Shown here: positions 1 through 7,927 of the stretch, piece after piece
Layout: each line of letters begins with the position of its first letter
How positions within the stretch are numbered: position 1 is the first letter of the stretch
DNA from: a candidate division WOR-3 bacterium
GTDB lineage: Bacteria; Hydrothermota; Tepidihabitantia; Tepidihabitantales; Tepidihabitantaceae
NCBI GenBank assembly: GCA_039801245.1
Contig: JBDRUF010000004.1
Coordinates: 1-60,544 of the forward strand
Reading direction: 5' to 3'
DNA: 60,544 nucleotides
Program-made: the position numbers and the translations under genes
The notes under the pieces: generated by a model
What the model saw: the letters and a program-made list of their open reading frames with translations, nothing else
Told to the model about the DNA's origin: nothing
Database searches by the model: none

Positions 1-16
1 GAGTCATTATTGATTT

Positions 17-47
17 GTCTGAAACCTGTCCCTGACTTAAAAGGGAT
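17..47. repeat. 31-bp direct repeat, copy 1
   Basis: The 31 bases here recur exactly at 98-128 (core GACTTAAAAGGGAT). The 3' half of the unit recurs a third time at 564-580. This is a short intergenic repeat of unknown function; three copies do not make a CRISPR array because spacing is irregular (about 50 and 435 bp). Confidence 0.85.
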
Positions 48-97
48 TGCGACTTCCAAACCAGTCGCAAGCCTCAACCCAAGCCGCTTTGGTTTCC

Positions 98-161
98 GTC
101 TGAAACCTGTCCCTGACTTAAAAGGGATGTTAAGTCCGTGCCCGTGACCGTTGACCGTAAA
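98..161. repeat. 31-bp repeat copy 2 joined to 51-bp direct repeat copy A
   Basis: Bases 98-128 duplicate 17-47. Bases 111-161 form a 51-bp unit (ending in GACCGTTGACCGTAAA) that recurs identically at 564-614. The two 51-bp copies bracket the small gene at 179-523, and copy A ends just before its Shine-Dalgarno AAGGAGG. Confidence 0.85.
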
Positions 162-178
162 ATGAAAAGGAGGACTAT

Positions 179-523
179 ATGAGAGTTGAGGACCTGGATG
201 TTTTTAAGTTGTCACATAAGTTGTCGCTTGAGGTCTATAAGTTAACCGAGAGGTTCCCTGAGAGCGAACGGTTCGGGTTGACTGTGCAGATGAGGCGAGC
301 GGCGGTCTCCATTCCGATGAACCTAATGGAGGGTGCCCATCGGGTGAGCAAGCGGGAGTTTCAACATTTTGTGAGTATAGCAAAAGGTTCCTGTGGCGAG
401 ATAAGGTATCAGCTTTTATTAGCAAAGGACCTTAAATATCTTAAAGAAGAGCAGTATAACGAACTGGAAAGTGAGTATGAGCGGGTAAGTATGATGCTTA
501 CCAAACTTCATAAGTCCCTATAA
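179..523 (+). CDS. Four-helix bundle protein (S23 / 23S rRNA intervening-sequence type)
   Basis: A 114-residue, charged, all-helical protein matching the S23/IVS four-helix bundle family, which folds as a small bundle and is often found as stand-alone genes or inside 23S rRNA intervening sequences. Its molecular function is not established. Visible family features are the N-terminal DLxVxKxSHKL stretch, the central QMRRAAVSIPMNLMEGA segment (about 38-54) and a C-terminal helix. The ATG at 179 follows AAAAGGAGG at a good distance. No rRNA lies nearby. The gene sits between two identical 51-bp direct repeats (111-161 and 564-614), which suggests it was carried or duplicated with repeat DNA. Confidence 0.85.
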   Translation: MRVEDLDVFKLSHKLSLEVYKLTERFPESERFGLTVQMRRAAVSIPMNLMEGAHRVSKREFQHFVSIAKGSCGEIRYQLLLAKDLKYLKEEQYNELESEYERVSMMLTKLHKSL

Positions 524-563
524 AGTGCGGAAGCCGGTAAACGGACACGGCTAACGGCTTTCT

Positions 564-614
564 CCCTGACTTAAAAGGGATGTTAAGTCCGTGCCCGTGA
601 CCGTTGACCGTAAA
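564..614. repeat. 51-bp direct repeat copy B
   Basis: Identical over 51 bases to 111-161. It lies 40 bp after the four-helix-bundle gene and runs straight into a REP-like tract at 615-730. Confidence 0.85.
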
Positions 615-730
615 TGGAAAAGGGATTCCTCCGCTTCGGTCGGAATGACGAGGAGGCAAGCGCGGAATGACAGAAAGGGATTTCTCGACAAGCTCGAAAT
701 GACAGAATCGGCTGCGCTCGGAATGAGAAT
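615..730. repeat. REP-like dispersed repeat tract with GGAATGAC motifs
   Basis: Contains GGAATGAC at 642-649 and 664-671, and near-copies CGAAATGAC at 695-703 and GGAATGAG at 719-726, with GATTCCTCCGCTTCGGTCGG at its left edge. Related sequence occurs at 10135-10270 (inside the 5' end of ftsW) and 47575-47630. Read on the minus strand it encodes V-I-P-T-E-A-E-E-S, close to the FtsW extension. The 250-bp interval 524-773 holds only repeats and a promoter. Confidence 0.7.
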
Positions 731-738
731 GGGGCAAG

Positions 739-767
739 TTGCCCCGCCCATTTCTTTGTTGTAATAT
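739..767 (+). promoter_or_regulatory. Putative promoter of the radical SAM gene
   Basis: TTGCCC (739-744), a 17-bp spacer and TAATAT (762-767). The ATG at 774 is only 6 nt downstream of the -10 box and no Shine-Dalgarno is present, so the transcript may start at or near the start codon (leaderless). Confidence 0.45.
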
Positions 768-773
768 AAATAT

Positions 774-1652
774 ATGGTCTGTAACGCCTGTCCTTTTGAG
801 TGTAATATTGACCGCGCGGTGAAGCCGGGCAGGTGCCGGGCAACCGACGAGATTGAGATTGCGCAGGCGCAACTCCATTTCTGGGAGGAGCCGCCCATCT
901 CTGGCACCCGCGGCTCGGGCACCATCTTTTTCTCCCATTGCAACCTGCGCTGCAGGTTCTGCCAGAACTATGACATCTCCCAGGAGGGGTTTGGTAAGAG
1001 GGTGAGCCCGGAAAGGCTTTTGGAGATTATGCTCAATCTTGAAAGGCAGGGCGCACACAACATCAATCTGGTCTCCCCAACCCATTACAGCCTGCAACTG
1101 CTGCCGGTGTTAAAGAGGGCAAAAAAGGAACTGAAAATCCCCTTGCTCTGGAACTCCAATGGCTATGAGAAGGTGGAGACCCTGCGCCTTTTTGATGGTG
1201 TTGTCTCCATCTATCTCCCGGATTTGAAATACTTTTCTGATGAACTTGCCCAAAAATTTTCCTCTGCCCCGAACTATTTTAAATACGCATCGCAGGCAAT
1301 TTTGGAGATGAAGCGGCAGGTGGGGAGAAACATTTATGACCGGAATGGGATAATCCAGCAGGGGCTAATCATCAGACATCTGGTCCTGCCCGGTCAGATT
1401 GAGGACTCAAAGAAAATCCTCTCCTGGATTAAGGAGAACCTTGGTGTTGATACCCATATCAGTTTGATGGCGCAGTATTATCCAACCTATCGGGCAGGCG
1501 AACTGCCCGGAATGAACCGGCGCCTCTTGCCATCGGAATATGCTGAGGTGAGGGCTTATTTTGAGAGCCTGGGGTTTGAACAGGGCTTCTGTCAGGAACT
1601 TTCATCAGCCTCGCCCGATTTCACCCCCGATTTTGAGGGCAAAGGGATATAA
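774..1652 (+). CDS. Radical SAM protein, PflA/PflX-like (COG1313 type)
   Basis: A 292-residue radical SAM protein. The [4Fe-4S]-binding CxxxCxxC motif is Cys56-Cys60-Cys63 (CNLRCRFC), after the family's GTIFFSHC lead-in, followed by CQNYDIS. An N-terminal cysteine group (Cys3, 6, 10, 21) is typical of this COG1313 subfamily and may bind a second metal. Later conserved stretches are NLVSPTHY and RHLVLPG. The family resembles pyruvate formate-lyase activase, but its substrate is unknown here and no glycyl-radical enzyme lies nearby. The ATG at 774 has no ribosome-binding site. purF follows 41 bp downstream with its own promoter-like sequence. Confidence 0.85.
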   Translation: MVCNACPFECNIDRAVKPGRCRATDEIEIAQAQLHFWEEPPISGTRGSGTIFFSHCNLRCRFCQNYDISQEGFGKRVSPERLLEIMLNLERQGAHNINLVSPTHYSLQLLPVLKRAKKELKIPLLWNSNGYEKVETLRLFDGVVSIYLPDLKYFSDELAQKFSSAPNYFKYASQAILEMKRQVGRNIYDRNGIIQQGLIIRHLVLPGQIEDSKKILSWIKENLGVDTHISLMAQYYPTYRAGELPGMNRRLLPSEYAEVRAYFESLGFEQGFCQELSSASPDFTPDFEGKGI

Positions 1653-1659
1653 ACTGAAT

Positions 1660-1687
1660 TTGCATTCTAAGTATTGGTGGTTAAAAT
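1660..1687 (+). promoter_or_regulatory. Putative promoter of purF
   Basis: TTGCAT (1660-1665), 16-bp spacer, TAAAAT (1682-1687). The purF ATG (1694) is 6 nt after the -10 box with no Shine-Dalgarno, again compatible with leaderless transcription. Confidence 0.45.
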
Positions 1688-1693
1688 AGTTTT

Positions 1694-3202
1694 ATGTGCG
1701 GTGTCTTAGGTCTTTTTAACTACCAGCAAGAGGTTGGACCAGAACTGGTTGAAGGGCTGCTCGCACTTCAGCACCGGGGTCAGGATTCTGCCGGTATTAT
1801 GACCTCTGATGTTACCCTGCATCTGAAGAAGGGAAACGGCTTGGTGAGCCGGGTTTTTAATGAGAAGAACCTTGCCCGGCTGACCGGCACACTTGGCATC
1901 GGTCATACCCGGTATCCGACAATCGGACCGGGCTCAAGCGAGGACGCCCAGCCATTTTATGTGAATCACCCTTATGGTATTGCGATGGTGCACAACGGGA
2001 ATCTGACCAATTACTTTCACCTGCGCCAGGAACTGGAGACAAAGGACCTGCGCCAGTTGTCCAGTTTCTGCGATGTTGAGCCGATTCTCAATGTGTTCGC
2101 CCTGGAACTGGAGCGCGCCCGCGCGATACCGCTCAAACCGGAGCACATCTATCAGGCGGTCAAGGGTGTCTTTCGCCGGGCAAAGGGTGCCTATTCGGTT
2201 GTCGCCCTGATTCATCAGCAGGGGTTAGTTGCCTTTCGTGACCCGAAAGGGATAAGACCGTTGGTTATCGGCAAACGCCCGGTCTCCATTAAGCCTGATG
2301 TCACCAGTATGCGCCAAAGCGCATTGAGAAAAAGACCGATTTACGAGTATTGCATCGCCTCGGAAAGTGTGGCGCTTGACCTTTTAGGGTTTGATGATTT
2401 CCGAGACATTAATCCGGGTGAGGTAATCTTTATTGACCGGCACCATCACCTGCATCATCACCAGATTGAACAGGGTGACCTGCACACCTGTATCTTTGAA
2501 TATGTCTATTTTGCCCGTCCTGACTCGGTGATAGACGGCATTGAGGTCTATTCTGCCCGGCTCCGCCTTGGTGAAAGGCTGGCAGCCGAGGTCAAGCGAG
2601 CAGGTCTGGAGCCTGATATTGTGATCCCCGTGCCTGATACCGCCCGTCCTGCCGGCGCTGCTCTGGCAAAGGTGCTTGGTCTGGAGATGAGGGAAGGATT
2701 GATAAAAAATCGCTACATCGCCAGAACCTTTATCACACCAAGAACGGTCAACCGTGCAGCATCGGTGCGCCAGAAACTTAATCCGGTCCGATCCCAGATT
2801 CAGGGTAAGGATGTGCTTTTGGTTGATGATTCTATCGTCCGTGGTACAACCTCAAAGGAGATTGTCCAGTTGGTCAGGGATGCGGGTGCCCATCGGGTTT
2901 ATCTGGCAGTAACCGCGCCACCATTGCGTCACCCTTGCGTTTATGGAATTGATATGATGACCCGCGGGGAGTTCATTGCCAAAGGCAGGACCGTGGATGA
3001 AATCCAAAAGATTATCGGCGCTGACGCCTTAATCTATCAGACATTTGATGGGCTCACTAAAGGTGTCCAGGGTGAAAATGGTAATCGGAAATTCTGCACC
3101 GCCTGCTTTAACGGCGATTATCCGACTGGAATAAGCGAAAGGGATTTAAGACAACTTGAAGCCGAGCGCCAGCGCTGGATTAAGAAACAGGTTAAGGCAT
3201 AG
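1694..3202 (+). CDS. purF: Amidophosphoribosyltransferase (PurF)
   Basis: Catalyses the first committed step of purine synthesis, converting PRPP and glutamine to 5-phosphoribosylamine in the cytosol. At 502 residues it has the usual length. The N-terminal glutaminase domain starts MCGVLGLF, so Cys2 becomes the nucleophile once Met is removed, and HRGQDSAG follows. The C-terminal phosphoribosyltransferase domain carries the PRPP loop VLLVDDSIVRGTT (about 375-387). Cysteines in CIFEYVYFARPDS, RHPCVYG and FCTAC match the four [4Fe-4S] ligands of the Bacillus-type enzyme, so an oxygen-sensitive cluster is likely. There is no propeptide, unlike in Bacillus. It is convergent with ftsZ. No other pur gene adjoins it, though purA is elsewhere in the window. 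Confidence 0.97.
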   Translation: MCGVLGLFNYQQEVGPELVEGLLALQHRGQDSAGIMTSDVTLHLKKGNGLVSRVFNEKNLARLTGTLGIGHTRYPTIGPGSSEDAQPFYVNHPYGIAMVHNGNLTNYFHLRQELETKDLRQLSSFCDVEPILNVFALELERARAIPLKPEHIYQAVKGVFRRAKGAYSVVALIHQQGLVAFRDPKGIRPLVIGKRPVSIKPDVTSMRQSALRKRPIYEYCIASESVALDLLGFDDFRDINPGEVIFIDRHHHLHHHQIEQGDLHTCIFEYVYFARPDSVIDGIEVYSARLRLGERLAAEVKRAGLEPDIVIPVPDTARPAGAALAKVLGLEMREGLIKNRYIARTFITPRTVNRAASVRQKLNPVRSQIQGKDVLLVDDSIVRGTTSKEIVQLVRDAGAHRVYLAVTAPPLRHPCVYGIDMMTRGEFIAKGRTVDEIQKIIGADALIYQTFDGLTKGVQGENGNRKFCTACFNGDYPTGISERDLRQLEAERQRWIKKQVKA

Positions 3203-3244
3203 GTCAAGGGAAAGAATTCTCAGCCTCGACCTCAACCTATGCCT
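3195..3244. other. Inverted repeat between convergent purF and ftsZ
   Basis: AGGCATAGGT (3195-3204, overlapping the purF stop codon) is perfectly complementary to ACCTATGCCT (3235-3244, just beyond the ftsZ stop). It could fold in either transcript and act as a two-way terminator or 3'-end stabiliser, but the loop is 30 nt and there is no T-run, so terminator function is only a possibility. Confidence 0.4.
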
Positions 3245-3246
3245 AA

Positions 3247-4341
3247 TTAATCCAGCTGCCTGCGGATAAAGGTTGGTATCTCCAGGTCAGATTTGTCTAT
3301 TAAAGGCTCGCCTTTACCACCTGAGCGCCGTTTCAATGGAATCAGCTCGGTTGAGGTGATGAACTCGGTAATATCCTCAAGTTTGGGCAATGGCTCATTA
3401 AGACCGGTGGCAATCATCGTTACCTTCATTGCCGATTTTAGAGTGTCCAGCCGCGCCGCTCCCATCCTGATATCCGCCTGCCCATTGGTGGCGTGATAAA
3501 TAATCTGCGCCGCCTCATCAACCTCCTTGAGCGTCATCGACTCATCTCCCGAGATGTTTAACAAAACCCGCCGGGCACTTTCAATTGACACATCCTCAAT
3601 CAATGGTGAACGCAGAGCCCGGTGCGCCGCCTCTGTTGCCCTGCCTTCCCCGCTGGCGATGCCGACAGACATTACCGCTCCGCCGCGCTCGCGCATCACC
3701 GTTCTCACATCGGCAAAGTCAATGTTGATGAGTTGCTTGGTGGTGACAATCTCTGAGATGCTGCTAACCGCATGCAACAGAACCTCATCTGCGAGCCGGA
3801 ACGCCTCAAAACAGGGCTGGGCACCATAAACCTCCAGAATGCGCTGATTCGGTATGACAATCAGGGTGTCAACATTTGGACGGAGGGCATCAATCCCTGC
3901 CTGCGCCTTCTCCTGTCGCTTGCGACCCTCAAATTCAAATGGACGGGTGACAACCGCAACAACCAGTGCACCTTGTTGTTTTGCCTCCTGGGCAACAACG
4001 GGTGCGGCACCGGTACCGGTCCCACCACCTTCGCCCGCGGCAATAAAGACCATATCAAATCCGGCAAGGTTCTCTCGGAGTGTTTGTATTGACTCCTCTG
4101 CCGCCTGCCTGCCAATCTTCGGGTCCCCGCCCGAACCAAGCCCACCAGTCAACTGGGCGCCAATCTGAATCTTGTTGGGGGCCAAGGACATCCCCAGCGC
4201 CTGCAGGTCGGTGTTTACGGCAAACAGTTCCACGCCGTTCAGGCGGGCAAGAGCCATATGATTAACCGCATTGCATCCTGCACCACCAATCCCAAACACG
4301 CCGATGCGTGTGAGGTTTCTTTCCTCTACCGGTTCAATCAC
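3247..4341 (-). CDS. ftsZ: Cell division GTPase FtsZ
   Basis: Tubulin-like GTPase that assembles the Z-ring. At 364 residues it shows the nucleotide-binding IGGAGCNAVNHM segment near the N-terminus, the tubulin signature GGGTGTGA (about 105-112), the T7-loop region NIDFADV, and a C-terminal tail ending DLEIPTFIRRQLD, the conserved peptide that binds FtsA and other partners. The start is GTG at 4341-4339, preceded by AAGGAGG. It is the last gene of the dcw cluster, 67 nt after ftsA. The gap contains an ACTAAAAACTATAAACT-type sequence related to the 5' end of murG. Confidence 0.97.
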   Translation of the reverse strand: MIEPVEERNLTRIGVFGIGGAGCNAVNHMALARLNGVELFAVNTDLQALGMSLAPNKIQIGAQLTGGLGSGGDPKIGRQAAEESIQTLRENLAGFDMVFIAAGEGGGTGTGAAPVVAQEAKQQGALVVAVVTRPFEFEGRKRQEKAQAGIDALRPNVDTLIVIPNQRILEVYGAQPCFEAFRLADEVLLHAVSSISEIVTTKQLINIDFADVRTVMRERGGAVMSVGIASGEGRATEAAHRALRSPLIEDVSIESARRVLLNISGDESMTLKEVDEAAQIIYHATNGQADIRMGAARLDTLKSAMKVTMIATGLNEPLPKLEDITEFITSTELIPLKRRSGGKGEPLIDKSDLEIPTFIRRQLD

Positions 4342-4408
4342 CTATGCCTCCTTTTTGATAGTTTATAGTTTTTAGTTAGTAGTTGGTAGTTCAAAAACCA
4401 ATAACTAA

Positions 4409-5635
4409 TCATGAAAACCAGCCTTTAATCTCATCCCAGAGACGCTGCCCCAAGCTTGGGGGCGGCAACTGGTGAAACTGGTTAGCCCTGCCCTCAACCG
4501 CACAACGAATCAGCCCTACCGCGGTGGCAAACGCCGGGTTGGCAACCACCTCTTTGGGACCATTCACCCGTTCTGGTCTTCCAACCTTTACTGGCATCCC
4601 AAAAATCTGCTCAGCAAGGATGTCAATCCCAGGCAAGAGCGCGCCCCCACCGGTGAGGATTACACCGCTCGAGAGCCCATCAGCCAATTGGGATTTGCGA
4701 ATCTCACTGTCGGCAAGGTTCAAAAGCTCCTCGACCCGTGGCTGAATGATGGACGCCAAAAGCCGCCGGGAAACCTGTTTTGGTCCCCTGCCTGAGGCAT
4801 CAGCAATTGTCAGCGGTTCATCCCGTTCAATCATACTGGCCAACGCCACCCCGAATTGGCGTTTGACCGCCTCCGCCTCTTGATATGATGTCCGCAAACC
4901 AATCGCCACATCCTTAGTGATGTTTTGAGCACCCACCGGCAGCATCTTGGTAAATCTGATCTCCCCTTCTCGATAAAGGGAAATATCCAATACCCCACCG
5001 ATATCAACAACCGCTACACCCAAATCCTTTTCCTCTTCATCACAAACCGCAAAGGATGTCGCCAGCGATCCCAGGATGAGAGAACGGTTTTTGAGGCCGA
5101 TTCTGTCTAAGACCCGGTAGGTGTTCTCAATCGCGGTAACCGCACCGATGATTAAAAGCGCCTCCACCTCCAGTCGGATCCCAAAAAGCCCAATGGGGTT
5201 GCGCACACCCTTCTGACCATCAACAATGAACTGAGTGGGAATGCAATGGAGTATCCCCTCGTCCGAGGGTAAGCGGATGGTCTGAGCCTGACGAATCACA
5301 TCACTGACATCACGGGGCTGAATACCACGGGTGGGACGCGCCACGGGTACCGCACCAAGACCCGATAGGTGCTTGATGTGGTCGCCGGTAATGCTCGTAA
5401 ACACCGGACAGGCACCAAAGCGGCACTGCGCCATCCTCTCAGCCTCCCCAATCGCACCCGCAACCGATTCGGTCGCTTTGTCCAGGCTCGTGACCACCCC
5501 AAGCCGGAAACCATCAGGCGGCGCGGTGCCAAACCCCTTTATCTCGGTCTTGCCCATCCCATCCACCTCCGCAATGAGGCAGGCAATTTTCGTTGCACCA
5601 ATATCAATCGCGGCAAGACGTTTTATTTTTGCCAT
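4409..5635 (-). CDS. ftsA: Cell division protein FtsA
   Basis: Actin-fold protein that tethers FtsZ to the membrane. The start chosen is the ATG at 5635, preceded by AAAGGAGG that overlaps the murB stop; this gives 408 residues starting MAKIKRLAAIDIGATK. A longer in-frame reading adds 19 residues lacking family character. The phosphate-1 loop is DIGATK, an adenosine-type motif TGGGALLPG lies near residue 335, and the C-terminus ends LWDEIKGWFS, an amphipathic membrane-targeting helix. The phosphate-2 loop reads DIGGVLDIS, one residue shorter than the usual DIGGGTTDI, so ATP binding may be altered. Thermotoga FtsA also departs from consensus here. Confidence 0.95.
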   Translation of the reverse strand: MAKIKRLAAIDIGATKIACLIAEVDGMGKTEIKGFGTAPPDGFRLGVVTSLDKATESVAGAIGEAERMAQCRFGACPVFTSITGDHIKHLSGLGAVPVARPTRGIQPRDVSDVIRQAQTIRLPSDEGILHCIPTQFIVDGQKGVRNPIGLFGIRLEVEALLIIGAVTAIENTYRVLDRIGLKNRSLILGSLATSFAVCDEEEKDLGVAVVDIGGVLDISLYREGEIRFTKMLPVGAQNITKDVAIGLRTSYQEAEAVKRQFGVALASMIERDEPLTIADASGRGPKQVSRRLLASIIQPRVEELLNLADSEIRKSQLADGLSSGVILTGGGALLPGIDILAEQIFGMPVKVGRPERVNGPKEVVANPAFATAVGLIRCAVEGRANQFHQLPPPSLGQRLWDEIKGWFS

Positions 5636-5639
5636 AAGA

Positions 5640-6554
5640 TTACCTCCTTTCTGGACCGACCGGCAAAAACCGGACCTCCTCCTCCAGCTCAATCCCTGTC
5701 CTCTCTTCCACCTCTGCCTTGACTATCTGCGCCAGTTCATACACATCGCCAAAACGGGCAGAACCTTTGTTCACAATAAAATTGGCATGGAGTTCGGAAA
5801 TACAGGCATCACCAACCCTTAAGCCCTTTAAGCCGCACTCCTCAATCAATCTTCCCGCAGGGATCCCAGGCGGGTTTTTAAAGAAGGAGCCGGCTGATGG
5901 TTCTGGGGGGTGTTTTGACCTGCGCTCTTCTCGAATTGCTTTAACAGGCTTGGTCTCACCCTTTGAGAGAATCAAAACCAGCCGTAATGCCCAGAACTCA
6001 CCGGGAATAACTGGCTGGCGGTATTGGTTTTTGAGCTCTTCTTTCCTCAACACCCTGATGTTGCCGATAGCATCCATCACTGTTACCTCAAGGGTGATCG
6101 CTGACAGACTTTTCCCATACGCCCCGGCATTGGTCACGAGTCCTCCCCCCACTGTTCCCGGAATCCCGGCTAAAAATTCCGCACCGGCAAGCCCGTTTGC
6201 CTCGGCAATTTCACTAATATCATCAAGACTGGCCGCAGCACCAGCCATTATCTTATCCCCCTGAACATCAATAAGACCGAATTCACCCCCAAGTTTCACC
6301 ACCACCCCAGGTATGCCCTGGTCGGAAATTAAGACATTTGTCCCTTTCCCTAAAATCTCCACCAAGAGCCTGTTTTCGGTACAGAACTGACGAACTTTTC
6401 TTAAACCCAGCTCCTTATTTACAACAACCATTAATGCTGCTTTACCCCCTATGCGGAAACTGGTATGTTGGGCAAGGGGCTCATCAGGAACTACGAACGA
6501 GTCGCTTCCCTTTAAAATCTCCTTTAGACGGTAACACCACTCCCCTGGTCTCAT
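5640..6554 (-). CDS. murB: UDP-N-acetylenolpyruvoylglucosamine reductase (MurB)
   Basis: FAD- and NADPH-dependent reductase making UDP-N-acetylmuramate, the second committed step of peptidoglycan precursor synthesis. At 304 residues it shows HTSFRIGGKA, the FAD-binding FLAGIPGTVGGGLVTNAGAYG region (about 124-144), and SAGSFFKNP with the catalytic Ser, followed by ELHANFIVN. The compact C-terminal half resembles the short type II MurB of Gram-positives rather than the E. coli form. The ATG overlaps the murC stop (ATGA). The gene is directly followed by ftsA; the usual ftsQ is absent. Confidence 0.95.
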   Translation of the reverse strand: MRPGEWCYRLKEILKGSDSFVVPDEPLAQHTSFRIGGKAALMVVVNKELGLRKVRQFCTENRLLVEILGKGTNVLISDQGIPGVVVKLGGEFGLIDVQGDKIMAGAAASLDDISEIAEANGLAGAEFLAGIPGTVGGGLVTNAGAYGKSLSAITLEVTVMDAIGNIRVLRKEELKNQYRQPVIPGEFWALRLVLILSKGETKPVKAIREERRSKHPPEPSAGSFFKNPPGIPAGRLIEECGLKGLRVGDACISELHANFIVNKGSARFGDVYELAQIVKAEVEERTGIELEEEVRFLPVGPERR

Positions 6555-7927
6555 TTTAGCCTCGCTAATATCTCATCAGCAAGAAGGGTAATGCTCCCCG
6601 CCCCAAGTGTTAGCACTACATCATTCTCTTTGAGGCGTGGGAGAAGAAAATCTAAAACATCCTGCAACTCGGGGACGTGATAGAGGATAAGGTCTTTTTT
6701 GCCAAGTCTTTTAATTGCATCAATGATCAAAGTTTCGTCAACGCCGGGTATCGGCGGTTCTGCTGCTGCATAGATTCCTGTTATTACCACCTCATTTGCC
6801 TCATCAAAGGCTGTCCCAAAATCATTCGCCAAGAGTTTGGTCCTGGTGTAGCGATGGGGTTGGAAGACAACAATGATTCTGTTATCTGGGTAGGCGCGAC
6901 GTAAACTCTTGATAGTAACCGCAATCTCTGTAGGATGGTGACCATAATCGTCATACACCACAATTCCTCTCGCCTCCCCTTTTTTCTCGAGACGGCGATG
7001 TACCCCGGCAAATGTCGCCATTGCCTGCCCGATTCTCGCAAAGTCGATTCCTAATTCCATCCCTACCGCTATGGCTGCCAAGGCGTTCTGAATGTTGTGG
7101 AGCCCTGCCATTCCTAAATTGTATCTGCCAACATCCTTACCTTGATAGACCAAGGTGAATGCCGAACTGAAACGATAAAGAGAAACGTCACGAACAGTCA
7201 GGTCTGCCTGTGTTTCGAGAGCATAAGTAACAACTCTACGCTTTACCCTGCTGCGAATTTGGCGGACAGCAGGGGAATCAAGGCAGAGGATAACCGTGCC
7301 GTAAAAGGGAACACGGTTAACGAAACGGAGAAACTCCTTCTTCAGGTCGTTGAGATTGTGGTAATAATCAAGATGCTCGGGTTCAATATTGGTAACGACA
7401 GCAATTGATGGATACAACAGTACAAAGGACCGATCGCTCTCGTCTGCCTCCGCAACAAGATACTCCGACCTCCCCACCCGGGCACCAGCATTGGCGCCTA
7501 ATATTCTCCCGCCAATTACTGCAGTCGGGTCAAAGCCAACACGGGTAAGGATGTGGGTAACAAGGGAGGTGGTGGTGGTTTTGCCATGACTGCCAGAAAT
7601 GGCGATCGAGAATTTGAGCCGCATCAGTTCGGCAAGCATCTCTGCCCTTTTGATTACCGGGACTCCTTTGCTAAGAGCATACTGGAGTTCGGGGTTATCC
7701 TGGGGAACCGCAGTTGAATAGACCAACACCTCTGCATCAAAGCAATTTTCTATTTTATGACCGATATTGACCTTGATTCCTTTGGTTACGAGTAGACGAG
7801 TGATGTCGGACTCTTTTAGGTCTGAACCAGAAACCTCAAAGCCCAATTCCTTTAATAGGAGCGCGATACCGGACATTCCTACGCCACCGATGCCTACAAG
7901 ATGAATGCGTTTTAGCCTACCGAACAT
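6551..7927 (-). CDS. murC: UDP-N-acetylmuramate-L-alanine ligase (MurC)
   Basis: ATP-dependent ligase that adds L-Ala to UDP-MurNAc. It has the family length of 458 residues. It shows the N-terminal HLVGIGGVGMSGIA Rossmann motif, the ATP loop SGSHGKTTTTSLV (about 112-124), EADESDRSF, and NIEPEHLDYY. The C-terminal domain has DDYGHHPTEI and FQPHRYTRT. It overlaps the murG 3' end by 16 bp and murB by 4 bp, so translation is probably coupled along the operon. Confidence 0.96.
   Translation of the reverse strand: MFGRLKRIHLVGIGGVGMSGIALLLKELGFEVSGSDLKESDITRLLVTKGIKVNIGHKIENCFDAEVLVYSTAVPQDNPELQYALSKGVPVIKRAEMLAELMRLKFSIAISGSHGKTTTTSLVTHILTRVGFDPTAVIGGRILGANAGARVGRSEYLVAEADESDRSFVLLYPSIAVVTNIEPEHLDYYHNLNDLKKEFLRFVNRVPFYGTVILCLDSPAVRQIRSRVKRRVVTYALETQADLTVRDVSLYRFSSAFTLVYQGKDVGRYNLGMAGLHNIQNALAAIAVGMELGIDFARIGQAMATFAGVHRRLEKKGEARGIVVYDDYGHHPTEIAVTIKSLRRAYPDNRIIVVFQPHRYTRTKLLANDFGTAFDEANEVVITGIYAAAEPPIPGVDETLIIDAIKRLGKKDLILYHVPELQDVLDFLLPRLKENDVVLTLGAGSITLLADEILARLK

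Noticed and set aside
17-128. Possible CRISPR-like repeats
   Set aside because: Only two full copies of the 31-bp unit with irregular spacing, no array and no cas genes.
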